From a virus, in the IMG/VR virus record IMGVR_UViG_3300025093_000132, positions 1 through 22,922 of that record: a stretch of DNA of 22,922 nucleotides; one strand, written 5' to 3'. This document shows, one piece after another, positions 1 through 5,922 of the stretch. A program made the position numbers and the translations under genes. The notes below the pieces were generated by a model, which ran no database searches, had not been told where the DNA came from, and worked only from the letters and a program-made list of their open reading frames with translations. The stretch's first letter is position 1. Each line of letters opens with the position of its first letter.

Positions 1-437
1 GCACGGGAGCCAGTAAGCTGACCCGTAATACCAACGCTCTTCACCGATGGGGCTTGGTGCGGAGAACAGTTCACGTCGAAACTGATGCGACTCCATCTCG
101 CTTCGTCTGATTTGGGTTGGAGGTGTTTTAGCCATGGTGTTTCGATGATTAGTTTTTGTAGGAAGATGCTCATGTTATCTGCACGTTCTTTAGACGCGGA
201 GATAATCATTATTTTCTTTTCTGGATCTTTAAATAGAGTCCAGAGAACAAAAGCACCAGTAATCCAAGACTTACCGACGCCACGAAAGGCTTGGATTTGA
301 AGACGCTTAGGACCATGTTGTAAATAATCAGCGATTGCATATTGAGCTCTTGTAGGAGAAGGTAAATCAAGCTGTCCCCACAGGGCTTGTAAGAACAGCT
401 TAAAATCGTCCTGCAAGGCCGTTAAAATGTCTTGCAT
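1..437 (-). CDS. Large terminase subunit (T7 gp19-like), N-terminal part, cut by window edge
   Basis: This is the ATPase/nuclease motor that drives DNA into the prohead. Only the first 145 codons are in the window and the frame is open to the left edge. The visible part matches the N-terminus of T7 gp19 as I remember it: a Walker A motif FRGVGKSW at residues 51-58, KIMIISASKERADN at about 75-88 (T7 has KILIVSASKERADA), and SVKSVGITGQLTGSR just before the edge, identical to T7. Walker B and the nuclease domain lie outside. The start is the ATG at 437-435. No strong Shine-Dalgarno site precedes it; an AGGTA lies about 13 bases upstream. A 62-nt gap separates it from the preceding gene. It is the last gene of the late block seen here, as in T7. 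The family call is near certain. Confidence 0.96.
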   Translation of the reverse strand, partial: MQDILTALQDDFKLFLQALWGQLDLPSPTRAQYAIADYLQHGPKRLQIQAFRGVGKSWITGAFVLWTLFKDPEKKIMIISASKERADNMSIFLQKLIIETPWLKHLQPKSDEARWSRISFDVNCSPHQAPSVKSVGITGQLTGSR

Positions 438-445
438 ATGGGAAT

Positions 446-460
446 ATACCTAAATGGTAT
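446..460. repeat. Short inverted repeat before large terminase gene
   Basis: ATACC, five-base spacer, GGTAT, in the only intergenic gap longer than 45 nt (438-499) within the late block. It lies just upstream of the large terminase start. A weak hairpin or operator is possible; chance is equally likely. No promoter could be recognised in this gap. Confidence 0.3.
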
Positions 461-499
461 TTAAAGGGTGTTGTAGGGGCTGCTAGATGCCTTTCAGAG

Positions 500-1459
500 T
501 TAGATAGTAGGTACAGGTAGTGTGGTTATACCCAACTCACCGTTATTATCACGGTAAGGGACATCAAAATATTGGGTATCACTAGCTTGAATAGATGTAC
601 GATCAAGAGTAGGTAGACTAGTACCACCTCTTCTACTTTTATTATTCTTAGGCTTAGTCTTCTGCTTAGGTTGGAGTTTAGGTGGTTCCAGTGTATTATT
701 AATAGCTTGAAGAACAGGATTAAACACTTTTGTACTTAATCCTTCAAGTGTTCTATTAATAGATCTAGCAGTTGGACGTTGTTGTTCTAGATCAGCTAAG
801 ATAATAGCTCGTCGTTGCTTAGGTGGTAGTACAGGCGTACCAGCAAAGTCCATTTGAATTGCTGATTGCTTAGTTAATGGGATACCTGCAGCTTCCATAG
901 CCTGTCTAGAAGGCATTTTGTCTGATTTAATAGCATTACGTTGGGCATCTAGTAAGGTGATGTTTCTATGATGCTCTACACCTCCGTACAACTTAGAGGC
1001 TTGTGGCGATAGGTGTTCGTAAATGAACTGGGTAACAGGATTACTGCGTATGTTTTGAAAGCGGTTTCTACCTTGTTGAATTTGGGCAAGTTTTGCTTCG
1101 TTTGCCTCAAAAAGTTTATCAGCTTGAGCTAGGGTATAACCGTTTCTAGATGCAAAATCACGATAATCTTGTCTAGTAATCTTTTGATCAGCACGTTGAG
1201 CACGATTAGTGTTACCCTTTTTTACTCGTTGGTCAAAGTAGACAACTTTCCATTTATCAGCACCAGGTCTAGTAGTTCTAGTACCATGACTTTCCAGGAA
1301 AGCTTGCCTACCCTTCCAAGTAATAGGAACACGTTGTTCTTGTGTTTCTGAGAGATAAGCGTTTTGATACTTATTCTTCAGTGCCTTGGGTATGCCACGA
1401 GCATTAGGATTTGCTGCCTCAAAAGCAGCTATTTCTGCAGCTACTTCTTTGGTTGACAT
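500..1459 (-). CDS. Hypothetical protein with an HNH-like motif, next to large terminase
   Basis: About 319 residues, not assignable to a named family by eye. The middle contains an HNH-like pattern, numbered from the ATG: Glu-His at 148-149 (YEHLSP), Gly-Gly at 159-160, Asn at 166 and an NAIKSDKMP stretch at 175-183. This follows the order of HNH nucleases (D/E-H, GG, N, N..K), but no CxxC zinc knuckles are present. A basic segment near residues 260-280 is rich in Pro and Lys. Start choice: the ATG at 1459 follows a G-rich GGTGGGTGAGT stretch. A GTG six bases upstream at 1465 would make a GTGA overlap with the preceding stop and is also possible. The position beside the large terminase suggests a packaging or DNA-processing role, which is inference only. 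Alternatively it is a structural or DNA-binding protein. Confidence 0.7.
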   Translation of the reverse strand: MSTKEVAAEIAAFEAANPNARGIPKALKNKYQNAYLSETQEQRVPITWKGRQAFLESHGTRTTRPGADKWKVVYFDQRVKKGNTNRAQRADQKITRQDYRDFASRNGYTLAQADKLFEANEAKLAQIQQGRNRFQNIRSNPVTQFIYEHLSPQASKLYGGVEHHRNITLLDAQRNAIKSDKMPSRQAMEAAGIPLTKQSAIQMDFAGTPVLPPKQRRAIILADLEQQRPTARSINRTLEGLSTKVFNPVLQAINNTLEPPKLQPKQKTKPKNNKSRRGGTSLPTLDRTSIQASDTQYFDVPYRDNNGELGITTLPVPTI

Positions 1460-1461
1460 AC

Positions 1462-2004
1462 TCACCCACCGTACTGACGACCATCAGTTGCTTGCTTAGC
1501 CTTACCTTTGCCAGTGCTTCGAGCAGCTTGTTCACCACGCTTCTTACGACGCATATATACTTCAAGAGCTTTAAGGAATGCTGCTTGGGTTTTGAAGTTC
1601 CTACGAACTGGTTTGCTGTAACCAACTTTAGGGTTAGAAGGCATAGGACGACCTGAAGTACCTGAACCACCGGGACGCAGTTGTCCTGGAGGATTGCTTG
1701 GCATAGTGCGAGGAGTAGGCTTAGGCTTAGGCTTAGGATCAGGTTTAGGCTTAGGCTTAGGCTTAGGAGTGGGCTTAGGAGTAGGTTTAGGAGTAGTCTT
1801 AGGCTTACTCTTCAGACCATAGCCATCACCAATGTTAGTCTTTTTATCGAAGGCAATCTTAATAGCACTGTTAGTCTTAGGCTTATCCTTCTCTTTGCTA
1901 GCATTTTGCTGAGCTTTTCTCTTTTTAGCATCTGCTATTTGTTTAGCACGGCGACGTTCAGCCAATCGGCGTTGATTAGCCTTGAGTTTTTCATCACGAG
2001 ACAT
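1462..2004 (-). CDS. Basic low-complexity protein with Pro-Lys repeat linker
   Basis: 180 residues, no family recognised. It has three parts: an Arg/Lys/Ala-rich probable helix at 1-42 (for example RRLAERRRAKQ), a Pro-Lys/Thr-Pro repeat at about 66-98 that should be an extended stiff linker, and a basic C-terminal region with two MPSNP motifs (101 and 121) and a short helix near 137-153. The overall charge is strongly positive, which fits nucleic-acid binding; that is inference from composition. The start codon overlaps the upstream HNH gene by 11 nt. The stop overlaps a possible GTG start of the downstream gene, so coupled translation is likely. No signal peptide or membrane segment is seen. 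Confidence 0.72.
   Translation of the reverse strand: MSRDEKLKANQRRLAERRRAKQIADAKKRKAQQNASKEKDKPKTNSAIKIAFDKKTNIGDGYGLKSKPKTTPKPTPKPTPKPKPKPKPDPKPKPKPTPRTMPSNPPGQLRPGGSGTSGRPMPSNPKVGYSKPVRRNFKTQAAFLKALEVYMRRKKRGEQAARSTGKGKAKQATDGRQYGG
1711..1809 (-). repeat. Tandem hexamer-type repeat encoding a Pro-Lys linker
   Basis: On the plus strand this is a run of ggctta/ggttta/ggagta units; on the coding strand CCTAAG and ACTCCT units give Pro-Lys and Thr-Pro. Several units in a row are identical, so the stretch could expand or shrink by slippage in whole-codon steps without breaking the frame. Confidence 0.8.
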
Positions 2005-2329
2005 TAATGTAGTCCAGAATTTGTTGTTTACGGTTTGGTTGGAGACCGAATCTCTTCAGCATCCAGTCTTCCCAGTGTTCACTTCCCTTGTCCTGATTGC
2101 AACATAAGCAGGCTGGTACACAGTTACTTGAAATAGTTTCGCCACCTCTTGAGCGAGGATGGACGTGATCAATTGTAAGTTCATGTAATTCATAAGATTC
2201 TCCACAATAAACACATGTACAGTCGAACGACTCTTTAATCGCACGCCTCCAAAGGCGTGTTGCTTCAGAGGATGTCATGGTTATTAGGTTTGCAATGTAG
2301 TAATCAGGTTTAGGAAGTAAAGGAGTCAT
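1994..2329 (-). CDS. HNH endonuclease
   Basis: A 111-residue HNH nuclease. Visible elements, numbered from the ATG at 2329: a first zinc knuckle CVYC (Cys39, Cys42), the catalytic strand LTIDHVHP with Asp54-His55, RSRGG at 59-63, Asn69, and a second knuckle CLCC (Cys74, Cys77) with Asn78. This is the complete beta-beta-alpha-metal pattern, so it should be an active DNA nicking or cutting enzyme. The ATG forms a 4-nt ATGA overlap with the upstream stop, which favours this start; an internal ATG at 2278 is the alternative. HNH genes next to terminase genes are common in tailed phages and in some cases assist packaging; others are homing enzymes. Its place inside a coupled gene string rather than as an insertion within a gene favours a packaging or processing role, by inference. 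Confidence 0.93.
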   Translation of the reverse strand: MTPLLPKPDYYIANLITMTSSEATRLWRRAIKESFDCTCVYCGESYELHELTIDHVHPRSRGGETISSNCVPACLCCNQDKGSEHWEDWMLKRFGLQPNRKQQILDYINVS

Positions 2330-2571
2330 TTACGAGATCGATTTCTTGCACGGTTTTTGGATTGTGGTTCAAGGACAGTTCCACCACCTTTTGTGTGGGA
2401 TACGTCTTTACCATCTCCATTACCGTAAGTACCTCGTTTACGATTGTCCTTATTGAGAGCAACACGTCGTGCTACTTCAGAAGGTTTCTTGTTGTACTTC
2501 TTTTGATAGGCTCTCTTTACTTTGAGAGCATCTTTATTAGATTTGTAATAATTAGTGGACGCGCTTGCCAT
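2326..2571 (-). CDS. Small basic conserved-looking phage protein, function unknown
   Basis: About 81 residues, strongly basic and without Cys, so not a zinc-finger protein. It begins with a probable helix (YYKSNKDALKVKRAYQKKY), then a segment around ALNKDNRKRGTYGNGDGKDV and SHTKGG, and ends in an Arg-rich tail (NRARNRSRK). The GTYGNGDGKDVSH stretch looks like a conserved motif, but I cannot name a family. A DNA- or RNA-binding role is inferred from charge only. The start is the ATG at 2571, chosen because GGAG lies five bases upstream; an in-frame ATG at 2589 has no such site. It overlaps the end of the small terminase gene by 20 nt, and its stop overlaps the HNH start as ATGA. Confidence 0.72.
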   Translation of the reverse strand: MASASTNYYKSNKDALKVKRAYQKKYNKKPSEVARRVALNKDNRKRGTYGNGDGKDVSHTKGGGTVLEPQSKNRARNRSRK

Positions 2572-2806
2572 ACAGTCTCCGTTGAACAAGTTCAGGATCT
2601 ACCTGTGGAATGACATTGGCGAGTTTATCGAGTGGATTACCTTCAAAGGCGACACCACTAATATCATTGGATTTAAGCCAGTCACAGGCTGCTTTCAAGT
2701 CTTGTGTGGAAGCCTCACCCGATTTGATACGGGCAAGGAATTCCTTAGTGACAAGATTATGCAACTCGTTAAACTGGTCTTCAGTTGCTTTCTTCTTCAT
2801 CGTCAT
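2552..2806 (-). CDS. Small terminase subunit (T7 gp18-like)
   Basis: The DNA-recognition subunit of the packaging motor. From the ATG at 2806 it is 84 residues, close to the 89 of T7 gp18; an ATG at 2800 is equally possible. A longer reading from 2860 would add 18 residues lying inside the upstream gene and is less likely. The protein is mostly helical and charged: a helix with EFLARIKSGEASTQDLKAAC, then the segment WLKSNDISGV, and a tail ending QRRLYGK. This layout resembles the DNA_Packaging_2 family of T7-like phages. It sits after the fiber genes, as in T7, but four small genes separate it from the large subunit. It overlaps the upstream gene by 26 nt with no clear ribosome site, so coupled translation is likely. 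Confidence 0.8.
   Translation of the reverse strand: MTMKKKATEDQFNELHNLVTKEFLARIKSGEASTQDLKAACDWLKSNDISGVAFEGNPLDKLANVIPQVDPELVQRRLYGKRVH
2577..2580 (-). promoter_or_regulatory. Shine-Dalgarno site deciding a start
   Basis: GGAG on the minus strand, five bases before the ATG at 2571. It favours this start over the in-frame ATG at 2589 for the small basic protein. Confidence 0.7.
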
Positions 2807-3290
2807 ATTCAAGTGAATAAGTGCTTGCCAATGGAACGGGCCACTCAGTTCCGTTAGCACCTTCCATTAGAGTTTCAAGCTCCCCAACAGTTGTGCAAGC
2901 ATCAATCTCAGCACAACGTGTATCTGCAGCAGTACGATAAGCTGTTCTGTAGTCAGTGACAGCAGTTGGAATAGCTACATTCTGTTCAAATAGGCGGATA
3001 ACATACCAATCACTACTTTCAAGTTCTTGGCGTGCATATGCCTTTTGTTCAAGTTTAAACTGAGATTTAAGAGTTTCTAAATTACGTGGTTCAGCCGAGT
3101 AAAGACCATCATTATCTGGACCAGATACGATGTAGTAAGTACTATTAGGACGGACACCAACTTCAACTTTAGTAAAACCTAAAGCAGTCATTCTCTCTGC
3201 AGTTGCGGCTGACTTAGGGTAAGCCGTGTTGTTATAGAAAAAAGGTCTACCGACATAATATCGGTTGTTATTTGAGTCTTTAAAAAACAT
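2781..3290 (-). CDS. Putative tail-fiber-associated / tail assembly chaperone-like protein
   Basis: 169 residues. The N-terminal 60 residues look beta-rich (FFKDSNNNRYYVGR and so on). A central helix at about 70-95 leads into ARQELESSDWYVIR and then DYRTAYRTAADTR near 113-125. The order 'SDW, about 20 residues, YR..YR' resembles phage tail-fiber assembly chaperones and DUF4376-like proteins that follow fiber genes. The C-terminus is acidic (EYDDEEESN). It starts one base after the stop of the large adhesin-like gene, which fits a partner or chaperone of that protein. The family assignment is by pattern only. A short tail structural protein is the alternative. Confidence 0.6.
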   Translation of the reverse strand: MFFKDSNNNRYYVGRPFFYNNTAYPKSAATAERMTALGFTKVEVGVRPNSTYYIVSGPDNDGLYSAEPRNLETLKSQFKLEQKAYARQELESSDWYVIRLFEQNVAIPTAVTDYRTAYRTAADTRCAEIDACTTVGELETLMEGANGTEWPVPLASTYSLEYDDEEESN

Positions 3291-3291
3291 G

Positions 3292-5919
3292 TTAATAGGC
3301 AGTCACAGGGACAATATTTGACCCACCATAAGGGTTTTGAGCAAATGCTATGTAGAGAAAATCTTCAGTGTTAGTGTTTGTGGCACTAGCGTTTGACACA
3401 CATTTGAATCCCATTGAAAAGAAATTAATTTTATTAGTATTACTTTCTTGCTGGTTTGTGTCAGGTTTAAGGAAAGCTGTCATAGGGTTTGTGTCATTCC
3501 TTCCTGAATCAAAGATGTTCCAAGAATTACCACTATCACTGTACCTTTTAATCAACACAAAAGCCGGTTTAAATCCAAGATAAATTGTAGGTCCATCTGA
3601 ACTACCATTTCCAGTGTAAGTACCAAATGCACTAAATCCAGGGATCTCTTGCCAAACATAAGCTATAAAATTCTGATTAGTTTCATTGGTTAAGGTGGCT
3701 GAACCTAGACTAATCGTAGTGGTTGTTGGATCTGTTTCATTCCAAGCATTACTACTGGTAAGTGCTCCATCGTTTGTGAATCGCATGTATTCACCACTAG
3801 AAGTAGCACCTCGGTGATACATTACCCAGTGCTTGTTAGAAGTACTACCACCAGAGTATTTTTTGACAAGAACAAGAGCAGGTGCTCCTTTGTTTTCATC
3901 TAAACAGTGTGGAACTGTTCCTGCAGTTTGGTCGCCTCGGTACCGGATTATTGAGAATCCAGAAGTAGTGTTGGCTGAGATACGGACTGCTTGTTTAGTT
4001 CCAGCTAGTACATCAGTACTTTGAGCACCATCAATCATGACAGAGCCAGCTGTAGGAGCACTCCCAGCTGCTTCAGTATTACTGATTGTGGGTCTACCAC
4101 CAGCTTCCCAAACATAAGCAACATAATTATCACCATCCGTATTACCAACACTAGTTCCTAGGTCAAAACTATCATCATTAAAAGCTGTTAAACTTTGGTC
4201 ATTAGCAGTTTCGTTTAATTGTGTGTCGGTAGAGAGATAATCATCTTCAGCCCTTATATCATCAAATAAAAGGTGACTTTCAAGGTTACTTCGGTTTTTA
4301 AGCCAAACTAACCCAGGACGGAAATCTTGTTCAATATCAATAGTCCTAGCTGTTGCGTTACCTTCATAGGTAATGACCTCAAAGTGGTTTCTAGCATTTG
4401 GAATAGCACTAGGTGGGTAATTATTTAACTCTAACCGATTAAATCCATCAGGAAGGTTATTAATTTCATCAAACCAACCAGTGGGAGCTATTCTAGCCCT
4501 ACCAGTTAACCCACTTCTTTGACCAGTAACAGCATATCCAAAGATACTATTCACATCATCAGGTATTGTAGCAAAAGGATTAGCGCCTGTAGCTGGGTTA
4601 GCATTTGTATCTTCAGATCCATTATCACCAATCCAGATGATATTACCAGTCCAATTATTATGGTCTGGATTCATTACTATGTAACCAAACCAAACTCGTC
4701 TGGTATCACCATCCCAGGCACAGACTACAGCACCGTTGACTTGATTACTTTGCCATCCAGTTGGTGCTTCTGGAGTGGAACCACTAACACTAGTAGTACC
4801 ACTTGCTACATTAATTCTATTGTTGTTTGTTTTCCAACTTCTTTGAATAAAATAACTATTATCACCAGACGGTGTAGAATTACTACCACCATAATTATTC
4901 ATATTAATATCATCAGATACTAATATGCCTATACCTAGTCTACCACCATTATCCATATTGGCTGAGTTAGTGCCGGTATTAATCATAAAAATATGCTTAC
5001 CAGCAGTAGGTAGACCAGCTCCAGCTAGATTAGTGCCCCACACCCTGTGGTTAGAACTGATACCTTCAAGCCATATCTGTTGAGCCCATTGAACTTCTTT
5101 GTTGCTACTGCTAAGCCTAGCAAGAGTATTGAAGAATGCCCCTAACTTAGTTGGGGTCCTATCATGACTGGAATATGCATAATCCCAAGTATCATTTGAA
5201 GTCCAATTATTAGCAGTAAAATGGTGACCTTCACCTGATGAATCGTGTCCAATCCCATTGGTTTGGCTTGGATCAAATGTCAGGTGAAAACCATGGTCTC
5301 CATAATCAGTTCCATCTGGTAAATTTCTAGGGACCCAAATGCCACTATCATTAAACCTACCAAAATCTTCATGGGTAAGTGTTTGATCTGAACCAACTCC
5401 AGCTAGGAAATGGTAATCAGCAAGCAATCCATCAAAATAACTACCCAAACTATCGCCACCACCACCAATACGATACCTTGTACTGCTAGGGTGTAGGCTC
5501 ATTAAAGTGCTGACATTATTAGCAACTTGCTGCCCATTAATCCATATACTACCAGTAGCAGGGTTAGCATATTGTTGGGTAGTTACTTTGACAAAAATGT
5601 GATACCAAGCATGTGGATCATTACAAGTCCGGTAAACAGTGCTAGTTCCATCTTCTAAATGTCTATATTCCTGATGCTTAAACCCTTGAGAAGATGCACT
5701 ACTAGTACTGTTTCGGGCAAAAATAGGCTCAGCCTGATCCTCAATCATGCTATTATTCTTTGCCCAGACTGATAGTGTATAACGCATATCAGTGTTATCA
5801 TCAAAGTTTGGAGCACTCCATTGAAGATACTGACCACCTCTAAAATATAAAGACCAATGTATCGGGTCACCAGGGTCTACTGTAGTATTAGCAGACCACC
5901 ACCATTTTGAATTAGACAT
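3292..5919 (-). CDS. Large tail/adhesin-like protein with LamG-, SPRY-like and three tandem repeat domains
   Basis: 875 residues, most likely a virion surface protein that binds the host. About residues 20-185 form a laminin-G/concanavalin-like jelly roll (LYFRGGQYLQWSAP, YTLSVWAKNN, HAWYHIFVKV, GSIWINGQQV, FDGLLADYHF). About 280-500 look like a SPRY-type sandwich (VWFGYIVMNP, GNIIWIGDNG). From about 512 to the end are three diverged copies of a domain frequent in marine phage structural proteins: FRPGLVWLKNRS, then GAPALVLVKKYS, then GFKPAFVLIKRYS, each followed by a W..(Y/F)(D/H) stretch and ending in (Y/F)(V/I)A(Y/F).W or similar. No T7-tail attachment domain is present at the N-terminus. 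It lies four bases after the fiber gene, in the place where T7 has its holin gene. Its chemistry (sugar binding or other) is not shown by the sequence. Confidence 0.82.
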   Translation of the reverse strand: MSNSKWWWSANTTVDPGDPIHWSLYFRGGQYLQWSAPNFDDNTDMRYTLSVWAKNNSMIEDQAEPIFARNSTSSASSQGFKHQEYRHLEDGTSTVYRTCNDPHAWYHIFVKVTTQQYANPATGSIWINGQQVANNVSTLMSLHPSSTRYRIGGGGDSLGSYFDGLLADYHFLAGVGSDQTLTHEDFGRFNDSGIWVPRNLPDGTDYGDHGFHLTFDPSQTNGIGHDSSGEGHHFTANNWTSNDTWDYAYSSHDRTPTKLGAFFNTLARLSSSNKEVQWAQQIWLEGISSNHRVWGTNLAGAGLPTAGKHIFMINTGTNSANMDNGGRLGIGILVSDDINMNNYGGSNSTPSGDNSYFIQRSWKTNNNRINVASGTTSVSGSTPEAPTGWQSNQVNGAVVCAWDGDTRRVWFGYIVMNPDHNNWTGNIIWIGDNGSEDTNANPATGANPFATIPDDVNSIFGYAVTGQRSGLTGRARIAPTGWFDEINNLPDGFNRLELNNYPPSAIPNARNHFEVITYEGNATARTIDIEQDFRPGLVWLKNRSNLESHLLFDDIRAEDDYLSTDTQLNETANDQSLTAFNDDSFDLGTSVGNTDGDNYVAYVWEAGGRPTISNTEAAGSAPTAGSVMIDGAQSTDVLAGTKQAVRISANTTSGFSIIRYRGDQTAGTVPHCLDENKGAPALVLVKKYSGGSTSNKHWVMYHRGATSSGEYMRFTNDGALTSSNAWNETDPTTTTISLGSATLTNETNQNFIAYVWQEIPGFSAFGTYTGNGSSDGPTIYLGFKPAFVLIKRYSDSGNSWNIFDSGRNDTNPMTAFLKPDTNQQESNTNKINFFSMGFKCVSNASATNTNTEDFLYIAFAQNPYGGSNIVPVTAY

Positions 5920-5922
5920 AGG

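Noticed and set aside
85-300. Plus-strand open frame of 71 codons at the left end
   Set aside because: It is antisense to the large terminase, whose T7-like sequence is unmistakable in the other strand.
446-460. Inverted repeat as a transcription terminator
   Set aside because: The stem is only 5 bp and AT-rich, without a T tract on either strand; kept only as a low-confidence repeat.
1419-1670. Second minus-strand frame of 83 codons
   Set aside because: It overlaps the Pro-Lys protein and the next gene in another frame, has no ribosome site and breaks the regular stop-start coupling.
1711-1809. Plus strand reads as ggctta/ttaggc repeats like a telomere
   Set aside because: It lies fully inside a coding frame and is explained by Pro-Lys codons; T7-like phage genomes do not end in such repeats.
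4519-4923. Plus-strand frame of 134 codons in the adhesin-like gene
   Set aside because: Ile/Thr/Ser-rich shadow frame opposite a well supported gene.
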